Assembly: GCF_002896555.1 (NCBI RefSeq)
Contig: NZ_MNLH01000003.1
Coordinates: 248,001 to 312,000 of the forward strand
DNA length: 64,000 bases
Direction of reading: 5' to 3'
From: Gardnerella coleohominis
GTDB lineage: Bacteria > Actinomycetota > Actinomycetes > Actinomycetales > Bifidobacteriaceae
A model generated the notes under the pieces. That model searched no databases. It saw only the letters and a list, made by a program, of their open reading frames with translations, and was not told the origin of the DNA. Every line of letters begins with the position of its first letter. Position 1 is the first letter of the stretch. Shown one piece after another: positions 27,421 through 38,600 of this stretch. The position numbers and the translations under genes are program-made.

Positions 27421-28518
27421 ATGGCTGAGTCAGTAGAGGAACAGTTCCCGGCAGCAGTTACCGCGTTAGAAGAGTATCGCGATATTGAAAGTCGTATGGG
27501 TAGCCCGGAAGTTGCATCAAATCCGGACGCTATTCGAAAGCTCGGCCGCAGGCATGCAGAACTCGGATCAATCGTAAACGCTTACCTAAATTACAAGCAG
27601 CTTTGCGACGACTTTGAAGCCGCAAACGAAATGGCAAGCGACGATCCAGATTTTGCCGAAGAAGCTAAGCGCTTAGAAGATCAACTCCCAGCAGCAAAAG
27701 AAAAGCTACGCACAGCGCTAATTCCTAGGGATCCGGATGATGCGCGCGATATGATTATGGAAATTAAAGCTGGCACAGGCGGCGAAGAAGCGGCTCTGTT
27801 TGCTGGCGATTTATTGCGTATGTACATGCGTTATGCTGAAAAGCGTGGCTGGACTACCGTAATCCAAAGCGAAAATTCAACGGAACTTGGCGGCGTAAAA
27901 GACGTTCAGCTTGCGATTCGCGCAAAAGGAACTCCTGCTCCAGAAGACGGCGTGTGGGCGAGCATGAAGTACGAGGGTGGCGTTCACCGCGTGCAGCGAA
28001 TCCCAGTTACGGAATCGCAGGGGCGCATACAGACTTCCGCAGCCGGCGTAATCGTGTTCCCAGAAGCAGACGAAGATGACGACGAGATTGAAATCGATCC
28101 AAAAGATCTGAAAATCGACATTTTCATGAGCTCTGGTCCTGGCGGACAGTCCGTTAACACTACTTATTCCGCGGTTCGCATGACGCATATTCCAACCGGA
28201 ATTGTTGTTAGCATGCAAGATGAAAAGTCGCAGATTCAAAACCGTGCGGCAGCACTTCGAGTGTTAAAGTCGCGCTTGCTTGCCATGAAGCACGAGCAGG
28301 AAGCGGCAGAAGCTGCGGATATGCGTCACTCGCAGGTGCGCTCGTTGGACCGTTCTGAGCGAATCCGCACGTACAATTTCCCAGAAAATCGTATTGTGGA
28401 TCATCGCACAAACTACAAGGCTTACAATCTTGACCAGGTGCTTAACGGCGACTTGCAGCCTGTTATCGACAGTGATATTCAGGCAGATGAAGCTGACCGC
28501 TTAGCACAAGCCAAGTAA
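27421..28518 (+). CDS. prfA: Peptide chain release factor 1
   Basis: Releases the finished protein at UAA and UAG. The 365 residues show the acidic N-terminal domain, the tripeptide anticodon in [10 protein letters not shown] (PVT, the RF1 P-x-T form) and the catalytic GGQ in [16 protein letters not shown]. The ATG at 27421 is preferred over that at 27418, because AAAGGA (27409-27414) is then six bases away. It is followed by prmC, whose product methylates the GGQ glutamine; prfA-prmC-tsaC is a classic bacterial gene order. A 10-bp tandem repeat (28550-28579) lies in the gap before prmC. Confidence 0.97.
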   Translation: MAESVEEQFPAAVTALEEYRDIESRMGSPEVASNPDAIRKLGRRHAELGSIVNAYLNYKQLCDDFEAANEMASDDPDFAEEAKRLEDQLPAAKEKLRTALIPRDPDDARDMIMEIKAGTGGEEAALFAGDLLRMYMRYAEKRGWTTVIQSENSTELGGVKDVQLAIRAKGTPAPEDGVWASMKYEGGVHRVQRIPVTESQGRIQTSAAGVIVFPEADEDDDEIEIDPKDLKIDIFMSSGPGGQSVNTTYSAVRMTHIPTGIVVSMQDEKSQIQNRAAALRVLKSRLLAMKHEQEAAEAADMRHSQVRSLDRSERIRTYNFPENRIVDHRTNYKAYNLDQVLNGDLQPVIDSDIQADEADRLAQAK

Positions 28519-28608
28519 TAAGTAATATCCTTTAAACTTGTTGCTTGTTTTAGCTTGTGTTAGTTTGTGTTAGCTCGTAGAAATTAGCTTCTAGGAATTG
28601 CTTGTATT

Positions 28609-29523
28609 ATGCGCGAACTTTTGCAAAATGCTATTGCGAGTCTTCGTGAAGCAGGCGTGGAGTCTGCGGAATACGACGCGCGTGTACTTTTGGCACACGC
28701 TTGCGGAGTAAGTTTGTCGGATTTAAACAAAGCGCTAATACTTGGCGATTTAAATGATTTTCCGCCCGATTACGCTAGCAAATATAGCGATTTTATATCT
28801 AGGCGTGCTTCTCGCGAGCCGTTGCAGCATATTGTTGGTCACGCGCCTTTTCGATACTTAGATTTGAGCGTTGGCAAAGGTGTTTTTGTGCCGCGGCCGG
28901 AAACAGAAGTCGTAGTTCAAGAAGGAATAGATTGGATTCGCGCAAATAATCTAAAAAATCCGGTAGTTGTAGACTTATGCGCAGGTTCGGGCGCAATCGG
29001 ATTGTCGGTTGTGACGGAAGTTGCAGACGCGCAAGTGTGGGCTGTAGAAAAGTCACCTGAAGCATTTGAATATTTACAAAAAAACTATTGCAAAATCGCG
29101 GAAGAATATTATATTTCAAACAGATATCATGCAATATTGGGTGATGCCTCAGACGTTAATCTGCCTGAAATAAGTGCGATTAAAGGACTAGTAGACTTAG
29201 TGATTACGAATCCTCCATACGTGCCAGAAAATCAGCCTGTAGAGCAAATAGAAGCAAGAGATTATGACCCTAAAATGGCGTTATATGGTGGATCTCAAGA
29301 CGGTCTACTAATACCGCAAAAAATTATGGAAGCAAGTTTTGAGTATTTGCGTCCAGGTGGAATAATGATTATGGAGCACGATATTACGCAAGGAAAAGCC
29401 CTTTCGGATTATGCACAAAACATAGGATTTGGCAGCGCAAAAGTCAAAAACGACTTAACAAACAGAGCAAGATTTGTAGTATGCAAAAAAAGAGGAAAAA
29501 ATGAGAAAAATTTGCACAATTAA
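28609..29523 (+). CDS. prmC: Release factor glutamine methyltransferase
   Basis: SAM-dependent enzyme that methylates the glutamine of the GGQ motif in RF1 and RF2. It has 304 residues: a helical N-terminal domain for release-factor binding (ESAEYDARVLLAHACG), then a Rossmann fold with PRPETEVVVQ, the SAM loop VVDLCAGSGAIGLSV and the catalytic NPPYVP. Neighbours fit its job: prfA lies upstream and tsaC begins inside its last 23 bases, indicating translational coupling. Confidence 0.96.
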   Translation: MRELLQNAIASLREAGVESAEYDARVLLAHACGVSLSDLNKALILGDLNDFPPDYASKYSDFISRRASREPLQHIVGHAPFRYLDLSVGKGVFVPRPETEVVVQEGIDWIRANNLKNPVVVDLCAGSGAIGLSVVTEVADAQVWAVEKSPEAFEYLQKNYCKIAEEYYISNRYHAILGDASDVNLPEISAIKGLVDLVITNPPYVPENQPVEQIEARDYDPKMALYGGSQDGLLIPQKIMEASFEYLRPGGIMIMEHDITQGKALSDYAQNIGFGSAKVKNDLTNRARFVVCKKRGKNEKNLHN

Positions 29524-30217
29524 TGAAGAATCCTTGCAGCTTGCAGCACAAATTATTAATGCTGGGGGAGTAATCGTAGTGCCTACTGACACTGTGTATG
29601 GAGTTGCTTGCGATCCGTTTAATGAGAAAGCAGTTGCAAAAATTTACGAGCTTAAACGCAGACCTCGCACAAAAGCGTTGCAAATTTTAATGAGCAGTGT
29701 AGATGACTTAGAAAAGCTTGGGCTTTATTTGCCATCTCCGCTAGATATTTTAGGCAAAAAGTTCCTTCCGGGAGGATATTCTCCGATTGCGCGTGCTAAA
29801 AAAGGCTCGATTGCTTCAAGGCTTGCTACGCTTTGTAAAACGTCTGAAACTGATGCTCAAAACGATACGCAAACTCAAGAAACTCAGTCAGCTGAAGCAA
29901 CTCAGTCAGCTGAAGCTGAAGCAACTCAAGGCGTGCGCGTGCCAGATTGCCCGGAATTAATGCAAATTTTGCGAGTTACAGGTCCTTTGGCTGCTTCTAG
30001 TGCGAATCGCAGTGGACATGAAAGTGCAGACAGCGTAGAAGAGGCAGTGGCTGCTTTTGGAGACGAAATTCCGCTGTATTTGAACGCTGGTCCGACTCGC
30101 TCGCACGTGGCAAGCACAGTAGTTGGCGCGGATCCAAACGATAAAGACGGAATTGTGATTTTGCGCGAAGGCGTGATAAGCGAAGAACAGATAAGAGCAG
30201 AAAGTCGCAAGAGATGA
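29501..30217 (+). CDS. tsaC: Threonylcarbamoyl-AMP synthase (Sua5/YrdC family)
   Basis: Makes threonylcarbamoyl-AMP from threonine, bicarbonate and ATP for the t6A modification of tRNAs reading ANN codons. Seen: VVPTDTVYGVACDPFN, the KRRPRTKALQILM nucleotide-binding stretch, KKFLPGGYSPIA, TGPLAASSANRSGHES and the C-terminal VILREG. At about residues 114-146 there is a low-complexity insertion of Gln/Thr/Ser/Ala/Glu repeats (ETQSAEATQSAEAEATQ) in place of a short loop. AGAGG precedes the ATG. It overlaps prmC by 23 bases and the next gene by 4 (ATGA), so the run is one operon. Confidence 0.94.
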   Translation: MRKICTINEESLQLAAQIINAGGVIVVPTDTVYGVACDPFNEKAVAKIYELKRRPRTKALQILMSSVDDLEKLGLYLPSPLDILGKKFLPGGYSPIARAKKGSIASRLATLCKTSETDAQNDTQTQETQSAEATQSAEAEATQGVRVPDCPELMQILRVTGPLAASSANRSGHESADSVEEAVAAFGDEIPLYLNAGPTRSHVASTVVGADPNDKDGIVILREGVISEEQIRAESRKR

Positions 30218-31311
30218 GGGTATACCTGTTTATTGCAGCAATTGCAGGCGGAGCTACATGGCTGATTATGCCTTTAGTGCGTCATCTTGCTATAACCATG
30301 GGAGCTGTTGGAAAAGTTAGAGCTAGGGATGTTCACACTATACCTACACCTCGTATGGGTGGCGTTGGCATGCTTTTCGGATTAGCTGTTGCTTTAGCTT
30401 TTGCAAGTTCAATGCCATTTATTTCTGGTTTATTTGCTGGTAGTAATCAGCCTTGGGTCGTTTTAGCAGGTGCCATAATGATATGTATTCTGGGCGTTTG
30501 CGACGATATCTGGGATTTGGATTGGATGCTTAAACTTGCCGGTCAGCTTCTTATATCTGTGTTTGTGGCATGGGGAGGATTGCAAATCGTCACATTGCCG
30601 CTTGGCTCGCTTGTTACAGCATCTCCTAGTTTGTCTATTGCAATTACAGCATTTTTAATTGTTTCATCTATTAATGCAGTTAATTTTGTTGATGGACTTG
30701 ATGGTTTAGCTTCCGGGATAGTTGCAATTGGTGGAATTGCATTCGCTACGTACTCATATATTCTTGCAAGAACTTCTCCAATATATGCTTCTATGGCAAC
30801 TCTTGTTGACGTGCTTATGGTAGGTATATGCGTAGGCTTTATATTGCATAATTGGCATCCTGCAAAACTTTTTATGGGCGATTCAGGATCCATGCTTATA
30901 GGTTATTTAATAACTTGCGCTTCGATTATAATGACTGGCCATATTGATCCTTCAGCGGTTCATACGAGTATATATTTGCCTGTTTTCATGCCAATATTAT
31001 TGCCGATTTTAGTTCTTTTCTTGCCTGTATTAGACATGTGCTTGGCGATTGTTCGTAGACTTTCTAAAGGTCAGTCGCCTACGCATCCTGACAGAATGCA
31101 TTTACATCATAGAATGCTTAGAATTGGCCATTCTGTGCAAGGTGCAGTTTTAATTTTATGGGGTTGGGCAGCGCTTATTGCTTTTGGTTCTATTATGATC
31201 TTGTTCTTCAAAGCTGCTTATGTACTTGTTGGAATGATAATTGCAGCTTCACTTCTTACAGTACTTACGCTATTCCCGTATTTGCGCAAGAGAATTCCAG
31301 AAATTCGTAAT

Positions 31312-31317
<6 letters not shown>
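30214..31317 (+). CDS. UDP-sugar:undecaprenyl-phosphate phosphotransferase (WecA/TagO/MraY superfamily)
   Basis: Polytopic membrane enzyme that transfers a phospho-sugar from a UDP-sugar to undecaprenyl phosphate, the first step of a lipid-linked surface glycan. The 367 residues show about eleven helices and the family motifs: TPRMGGVGMLFG, the Asp pair in GVCDDIWDLDW, NAVNFVDGLDGLASGI, KLFMGDSGSMLIGY and the cytoplasmic His motif HPDRMHLHHRML. The DDIWDL and HLHH forms fit the WecA/TagO branch better than MraY. The gene overlaps tsaC by four bases, a conserved neighbour in Actinobacteria. The stop codon lies in the first of three 11-bp tandem units (31312-31344). Confidence 0.92.
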
Positions 31318-32929
<1,612 letters not shown>

Positions 32930-33000
32930 ATCGCGTGGTGCGCGTGGTGCGCAATTGAATCGCATATAAAGCACGTATAAAGCGAAATTAATTTTGCTCT

Positions 33001-33054
33001 AAACGGCGAAAAGTTAACCAAGTTCCCCATACTTGCATGCTTTTCGTCGTTTTT
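33001..33054 (+). terminator. Intrinsic terminator of guaB
   Basis: Arms 33001-33013 and 33040-33052 pair over 13 bp with one G-T wobble, ending in a T-run, about 70 bases after the guaB stop. Confidence 0.75.
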
Positions 33055-33122
33055 AATATGCGCCTCGTCTGTACGAAGATGTAGGCTGATGGGTTCGAAA
33101 AAATATTAGGAAAGGAACGAAA

Positions 33123-33830
33123 ATGGCTGAAGCTAAGGAAGATCTTACTTTTACGCCGGAGGAATCGCGCTTAATTTGGATTGATTGCGAGATGACGGGA
33201 CTCGATATTTTCCATGACGAATTATGCGAAGTATCTGTAGTTCCAACTGATTTTAATCTGAAAGTTTTGGACGACGGAATTGATTTAGTGATTAAGCCGA
33301 GCGATGCTGCTGTGGCTCATATGAACGATTTTGTACGCAATATGCACACTTCTTCCGGACTTGTTGACGAGTGGAATAAGAACGGTTTGACTTTGGAAGA
33401 AGCGCAAAAGCAGGTTGTTGAGTACGTAAAGCGCTTTTTGCCAGAGCGTGGAAAAGCGCATCTTGCAGGCAACTCCGTTGGCTCAGACAAAAAGTTCCTC
33501 GACCGCTACATGCCAGATTTAATGGCAAATCTGCACTACCGCGTAATCGACGTAAGTACGTTGAAAGAGATTTCGCGCAGACTTTACCCAGACGTTTACC
33601 GCAATAAGCCGGCAAAACATGGCGGTCACCGTGCGCTCGCGGATATTATTGAGTCGATTGACGAGCTTCGTTACTACCGCGATATGATGTTCGTTCCAGC
33701 TCCAGGACCAAGCGAAGCACAGGCAAAAGCTGGCGCACAGCACATTGAGAGCACTAGCTTGCTTCGTGACTATGAGCGTCGCGGTGAAGCATTAGAAGAC
33801 GTAAATTCCGCAGAAAAGCGCGACTACTAA
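33123..33830 (+). CDS. orn: Oligoribonuclease
   Basis: 3'-5' exoribonuclease that clears two- to five-nucleotide RNA fragments and the pGpG left from c-di-GMP. DEDDh family: [12 protein letters not shown] carries the first Asp and Glu, [17 protein letters not shown] the third acidic motif, and [11 protein letters not shown] the His and last Asp. At 235 residues it is slightly longer than the E. coli enzyme because of a charged tail ([17 protein letters not shown]). AAAGGA lies near the ATG. The last codons and stop are repeated twice more downstream as an 18-bp unit (33815-33885). Confidence 0.95.
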   Translation: MAEAKEDLTFTPEESRLIWIDCEMTGLDIFHDELCEVSVVPTDFNLKVLDDGIDLVIKPSDAAVAHMNDFVRNMHTSSGLVDEWNKNGLTLEEAQKQVVEYVKRFLPERGKAHLAGNSVGSDKKFLDRYMPDLMANLHYRVIDVSTLKEISRRLYPDVYRNKPAKHGGHRALADIIESIDELRYYRDMMFVPAPGPSEAQAKAGAQHIESTSLLRDYERRGEALEDVNSAEKRDY

Positions 33831-33885
33831 ACACAACGCTACTATTGAATAAAGCGCGACTACTAAATAAAGCGCGACTACTAAA
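33815..33885 (+). repeat. 17-bp element spanning the orn stop, present three times
   Basis: AAAGCGCGACTACTAAA occurs at 33815-33831 (containing the orn TAA), 33851-33867 and 33869-33885. The last two copies are tandem with an 18-bp period. Confidence 0.85.
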
Positions 33886-33905
33886 CGCAATAAAAGGTAC
33901 TGCCA

Positions 33906-35372
33906 ATGAAGCAATCCGAAGCTCTAACCATAATCAACGCTGGTGCAAGCGCGTTCATTACCGGCGCTCCGGGTGCAGGTAAAACCTACGTATTAAACGA
34001 AGCTATTCGCGCAATGAGAAAAAATGGTTTAAGTGTTGCCGTAACAGCTTCTACCGGCATTGCGGCAACTCATTTAAACGGTCAAACCATTCACTCGTGG
34101 AGCGGAGTTGGAGTTTCAAATGCGCTTAGCGATACGCTTCTTAAAACCATTAGAGCTAGGCGAGGGAAACGCATAAAAGCCACGGACGTGCTCGTGTTGG
34201 ACGAAGTTTCAATGATTCACGCGTGGCTTTTTGACATGGTTGATGAAGTATGCCGGAAGTTGCGCAAAAATTCTGCTCCTTTCGGCGGACTTCAAGTAGT
34301 TATTTCAGGCGACTTCTTCCAGCTGCCTCCTGTAAGCACTTCTATGCGAAATCGCGATGTGTTCGAGCCAAGTCAGGCATTTATTGAGTCGCGAGAAAAG
34401 TATGCTGCTGCTGGCAAAAATCCTGAAGGTTATATTACGGAATCTTTCGCTTGGGATGCTTTAAAGCCTGTTGTGTGCTACTTAACTGAGCAACATCGTC
34501 AGGATGACGGCAAGTTGCTTGAAGTTTTGACGGATATTCGTGGCGGTATTGTAAGTGACGACGATAAGCAAGTGCTTGCTAGTCGCCTTGGTGAGTATCC
34601 GCAAGACGACGAGGTTTCAGTGCATCTTTTCCCTACGAACGCGCAAGCAGATGGCTTAAATAATGTGCAGCTGGCGGCAATTGATGCTGAGCCTCACGAA
34701 TTCGTTGCAACAGAAGCTGGTCCTAAAAATCTCGTCGATCGCTTAAAGAAGAATATGCTCGCTCCGGAACGTTTAGTTTTAAAGGCCGGAGCTGCTGTGA
34801 TGGCGTTGCGAAACGACCAGGAAAAGCAGTACGTAAACGGCTCGGTTGGTCGTGTGTTGCGTTTTGCGCCTGAGTCTAAAGGCGGATGGCCGATTGTTGA
34901 GTTTGAAAACGGCAATATTGTGACTCTTAAGCCGGCTGCTTGGGAAATGACGGACGGTGAGACTGTACTTGCAAGCGTAAATCAAGTGCCTCTTCGTTGC
35001 GCGTGGGGAATTACGATTCATAAATCGCAAGGTATGACGCTTGATTCTGCGGTAATGGATTTGCGTAGAACTTTCGCTCCCGGAATGGGATACGTGGCGC
35101 TTTCTCGCGTGGAAAATCTGAGCGGGCTTTATCTGGAAGGTATTAACGATCGCGCGTTTAGTGTTTCGGTGGATGCTGTACTGCTAGACGGATCTTTGCG
35201 TGAGGCTTCTGAGAAAGCAAGTAAGATGCTTACTAACAGTGGTGCTAATTCTTTCGTAAAAAACACGTTAGAAAACGAATTCATTAGTCAGCAGGAACTT
35301 GATATTTTTGCAAGTACTAGCAACGATGAGTTTGGATTCAATGACGAGTTTGGATTCAATGACGAGTTTTAG
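33906..35372 (+). CDS. Pif1-like DNA helicase
   Basis: ATP-dependent superfamily 1B helicase, presumably 5'-3', related to Pif1/RecD. Seen: Walker A TGAPGAGKTYVLN near residue 20, ASTGIAATHLNGQTIHSWSG (motif Ia), VLVLDEVSMIHAW (Walker B), SGDFFQLPPV (motif III with Q), CYLTEQHRQ (motif IV) and the C-terminal RCAWGITIHKSQGMTLD with VALSRV (motifs V and VI). All motifs are intact. The C-terminus ends in an in-frame 18-bp repeat giving DEFGFNDEFGFNDEF, so the tail length may vary. It lies 75 bases after orn with AAAGG upstream of the ATG. The cellular role (for example at G-quadruplexes or stalled forks) is inferred from family only. Confidence 0.92.
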   Translation: MKQSEALTIINAGASAFITGAPGAGKTYVLNEAIRAMRKNGLSVAVTASTGIAATHLNGQTIHSWSGVGVSNALSDTLLKTIRARRGKRIKATDVLVLDEVSMIHAWLFDMVDEVCRKLRKNSAPFGGLQVVISGDFFQLPPVSTSMRNRDVFEPSQAFIESREKYAAAGKNPEGYITESFAWDALKPVVCYLTEQHRQDDGKLLEVLTDIRGGIVSDDDKQVLASRLGEYPQDDEVSVHLFPTNAQADGLNNVQLAAIDAEPHEFVATEAGPKNLVDRLKKNMLAPERLVLKAGAAVMALRNDQEKQYVNGSVGRVLRFAPESKGGWPIVEFENGNIVTLKPAAWEMTDGETVLASVNQVPLRCAWGITIHKSQGMTLDSAVMDLRRTFAPGMGYVALSRVENLSGLYLEGINDRAFSVSVDAVLLDGSLREASEKASKMLTNSGANSFVKNTLENEFISQQELDIFASTSNDEFGFNDEFGFNDEF

Positions 35373-35483
35373 TGCTTTATCTACTAATTTTATTTAGTGC
35401 TTCATTTAGTGGTTTTTATTTAAATTACCATAAAAATTCTGGAAACTAACATAAATAGTATGCTTAAGCAATTTTAGAAATAC

Positions 35484-36476
35484 TTATTTTGCAGAAGGCC
35501 TTTTTATGATGTTCCACGAACTTCCAATTCCAAAAACCATTAAAATTAGTGCGATAAATATGAAAATAAGAAATATTCGTGGTTGTTGTAAGAAATCAGC
35601 GAATAGTGCAATTATGGTTGATGCTGTTCCAGATACGATTAGTGCGATAGATACCAACGGAGGTATCGCATTAGGGAATCCTGCATCGTATGCTCTGCGA
35701 ATAAGAAGAGTAGAGTAAGGTAATAAAAGTGGGGATGCTATGATTGCTCCCAATAAAAGTTTGGTAGGAGAGAACACTGAGCGAAGAATAGAAGCAGAAG
35801 TTATTAAATTATTGTAATTAGCGCTTTCAAATAAATATATGTAATAAAACAGTTGGACTGTAAGGAATATAAGGCCTGTAGCTAGAGCTCCAGCGAAAAA
35901 TTCATTACGCGACGCAGTTTCTTTAATCACAAACATTTTTGTAAAGTAATTAATAAAGTAAATAAAAAAGTCTTCGATTGTTTCTGTTTTAGTTATTGGT
36001 TCTCTAGATATTTTATAAGCAGGATTCAAAATAAAATGATCTGGTCGAGAATTTCTCACAGGATTTGGGTTATTGTATCCAGCATTTATTTGTTGGTAAT
36101 GATTAGGCGTTTGAGAATAATTTGATTGTTGAGCGTATTGTTGAGCTGGATGAGCGTATGGTTGAGCTGGATGAGCGTATGGTTGAGGTGAATGAGCGTA
36201 TTGTTGAGGCGGCTGATTGTATGGACCGGCTGGCTGAGCTGGATGAGGCGGCTGATTGCGAATTTGTGGTTGATTGTACGGGCTGGCTGGCTGAGCATAT
36301 GGGCTGGATGGCCAAGTTTGCTGATTGAATTGCATATTGTACGGATGATTATTTTGCCAGTTTGTTTGTTGATTGTTTTGGGAATAGTTATTATTTTGCA
36401 TGCCTTGATTATTGTTCGAAGCATTATTGTTAGAAGGATTATTGTTCAAAGGATGATTGTTATTAAAATCGCTCAT
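35484..36476 (-). CDS. DUF805-like membrane protein with Pro/Gln/Asn-rich N-terminus
   Basis: 330 residues. Residues 1-145 are low-complexity and probably cytoplasmic: Asn-rich at first, then Pro/Gln/Tyr/Ala/His repeats such as YAHPAQPYAHPAQQYAQ. Residues 170-330 contain four hydrophobic segments and resemble the DUF805 family (FVIKETASRNEFFAGAL, and RRAYDAGFPN in place of the usual ARRLHDTG). Function is unknown; DUF805 proteins are inner-membrane proteins without an assigned activity. I chose the ATG at 36476; the in-frame GTG at 36488 is possible, but AGAG abuts it too closely. It is the only minus-strand gene between two plus-strand ones, and so is probably monocistronic. Confidence 0.75.
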   Translation of the reverse strand: MSDFNNNHPLNNNPSNNNASNNNQGMQNNNYSQNNQQTNWQNNHPYNMQFNQQTWPSSPYAQPASPYNQPQIRNQPPHPAQPAGPYNQPPQQYAHSPQPYAHPAQPYAHPAQQYAQQSNYSQTPNHYQQINAGYNNPNPVRNSRPDHFILNPAYKISREPITKTETIEDFFIYFINYFTKMFVIKETASRNEFFAGALATGLIFLTVQLFYYIYLFESANYNNLITSASILRSVFSPTKLLLGAIIASPLLLPYSTLLIRRAYDAGFPNAIPPLVSIALIVSGTASTIIALFADFLQQPRIFLIFIFIALILMVFGIGSSWNIIKRPSAK

Positions 36477-36746
36477 AATAAATTCCACTCTCTTAAAATC
36501 ACAATTTAAAAAATTATAAGTTACAAAATCAACAATTCATGCCATTTTTCATATAGGCTTTAGTATAACTCTTAATGTCAAGTTATTTAATAAATACTTT
36601 TATGCATATTATATTGTTCACAAGTTATTGCAATATTCGTAAATAATTATTTTATTTAAAATAGAATTTATATATTTTACTAATTTATTTTTGTTAATAC
36701 TATTAAACAAGTGTTTATGTCCTCATGCGCAAATAGATTGGAACGC

Positions 36747-38582
36747 ATGAATTCCAATGTACTTCGTATGTCTCAGCTGTTCCTTCGTACGCTGCGCGAG
36801 GATCCAGCAGACGCGGACGTGACTTCCGCAAAACTTATGCAGCGCGCAGGCTATATTCGTAAATCTGCACCAGGTGTGTGGACTTGGTTGCCGCTTGGCC
36901 TCAAGGTTTTAAACAAGGTTCAGGCTATTATTCGCGAAGAAATCAACGGTATCGGTGCGCAGGAGGTCCACTTCCCAGCGCTTCTTCCACGTGAGCCTTA
37001 TGAGGCGACAAACCGTTGGGAAGAATATGGTGATAACATTTTCCGCCTTAAAGATCGTCATGAGGCTGACTATCTTCTTGCTCCAACGCACGAAGAAGTT
37101 TTCACGCTTCTTGTTAAGGATATGTATTCTTCTTACAAGGATTTGCCAGTTACTTTGTATCAGATTCAAACGAAGTATCGCGACGAATTCCGTCCTCGCG
37201 CAGGTCTTATCCGCGGCCGTGAGTTTATTATGCAAGACGCTTACTCGTTCTCGATTGACGAAGATGGTTTGAAGTCTGCTTATGTTGAAGAGCGTGCTGC
37301 TTACGCTCGAATTTTCGACCGTTTGGGCATTAAATATGTGATTGTTCACGCTGTTTCCGGCCCTATGGGTGGTTCTGATTCCGAGGAATTCTTGGCTCCA
37401 ATGCCAATTGGCGAAGATACTTTTGCTCTCGCTCCTTCTGGAAAAGCTTGGAATGTTGAGGCTCTTACCACTCCAGAAATGTCTGATGTTGATTATTCAG
37501 CAACTCCTGCAGCAGAAGCCCTTGAAACTCCAGACGCTAAGACGATTGAGGCTTTGGTTAAAGTTTCCAACGATTTGCATCCGCGCGAAGATGGTCGCGA
37601 ATGGCAAGCGTCTGACACTTTGAAGAACCTTATTATTGCTGTTAAGCACCCGGCTGATGCTGAGGGTGGCGAGCACGAGGAGCCATGGCGCGAAATCGTG
37701 GCTATTGGTATTCCAGGTGATCGCCAGGTAGATATGAAGCGTCTTGAAGCTCAGTTTGCTCCTGCAGAAATTGAAGAAGCAACTGAGGATGATTTGAAGG
37801 CTCATCCTGAGTTTGTTAAGGGCTACATTGGCTTTAGTGTATTAGGTCCTCAAGCTCGCAAAGAGGGTAGTGGTATTGAAAATCCTGTCCGCTACTTGAT
37901 GGATGCTCATGTTGCAAAGGGAAGCGCATGGATTACAGGAGCCGACGAAGACGGAAAGCACGTTTATAACGCTGTTTACGGACGCGATTTTGAGGCTGAT
38001 GGCGTTGTTGAAGCAGCCCAGGTTCGCGACGGCGATATGAGCCCAGATGGTTCTGGCCCATTGAGCTTCGAACGCGGTGTGGAAATCGGCCAGGTGTTCC
38101 AGCTTGGCTTAAAGTATTCTAAGGCTTTGGGCTTAAGTGTTCTTAACGAAAACGGTAAAGCTGTACCAGTTTGGATGGGCTGCTACGGCATTGGCGTTAG
38201 CCGCGTGATTGCATGCTTGGCAGAAACGCATCACGATGATACTGGTCTCGCATGGCCTATGGCGATTGCTCCAGCTCAGGTTCACGTCGTTGCTACTGGC
38301 AAGGATCAAGTTGCTTTCGACGCTGCTGAAAAGGTTGTTGAAGAGCTTAGCAAGCAAGGCATCGAAGTAATCTTTGACGACCGTCCAAAGGTTTCTCCAG
38401 GCGTGAAGTTTAAGGATGCTGAGCTTGTTGGCGTGCCTCTGATTGCTGTAGCAGGTCGCGATACCGTGAACAACGGAACGATTGAAATCCGCGATCGCAA
38501 CGGCTCAAACGTTGAAGCAGTTCCAGTGGATGAGGCTGCGGCTCGAATCGCTGAGCGCGTAACGACCTGCTTGAACGCATAG
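36747..38582 (+). CDS. proS: Prolyl-tRNA synthetase (bacterial type)
   Basis: Charges tRNA-Pro. About 611 residues, the long bacterial form with a cis-editing insertion. Seen: the N-terminal LFLRTLREDPADADV, motif 1 region GYIRKSAPGVWTWLPLG, motif 2 FRDEFRPR-type segment (KYRDEFRPRAGLIRGREFIM), an insertion domain at about residues 220-400, the motif 3 region CYGIGVSRVIACLAE and a C-terminal anticodon-binding domain with KDAELVGVPLIAVAGRD. The start is uncertain: the ATG at 36747 has a weak GGAA upstream; the ATG at 36768 (MSQLFLRT) is the other candidate, and 36711 is too far upstream. A long hairpin begins 18 bases after the stop. Confidence 0.94.
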   Translation: MNSNVLRMSQLFLRTLREDPADADVTSAKLMQRAGYIRKSAPGVWTWLPLGLKVLNKVQAIIREEINGIGAQEVHFPALLPREPYEATNRWEEYGDNIFRLKDRHEADYLLAPTHEEVFTLLVKDMYSSYKDLPVTLYQIQTKYRDEFRPRAGLIRGREFIMQDAYSFSIDEDGLKSAYVEERAAYARIFDRLGIKYVIVHAVSGPMGGSDSEEFLAPMPIGEDTFALAPSGKAWNVEALTTPEMSDVDYSATPAAEALETPDAKTIEALVKVSNDLHPREDGREWQASDTLKNLIIAVKHPADAEGGEHEEPWREIVAIGIPGDRQVDMKRLEAQFAPAEIEEATEDDLKAHPEFVKGYIGFSVLGPQARKEGSGIENPVRYLMDAHVAKGSAWITGADEDGKHVYNAVYGRDFEADGVVEAAQVRDGDMSPDGSGPLSFERGVEIGQVFQLGLKYSKALGLSVLNENGKAVPVWMGCYGIGVSRVIACLAETHHDDTGLAWPMAIAPAQVHVVATGKDQVAFDAAEKVVEELSKQGIEVIFDDRPKVSPGVKFKDAELVGVPLIAVAGRDTVNNGTIEIRDRNGSNVEAVPVDEAAARIAERVTTCLNA

Positions 38583-38600
38583 AGAGTAGCCGTTTGGCTT

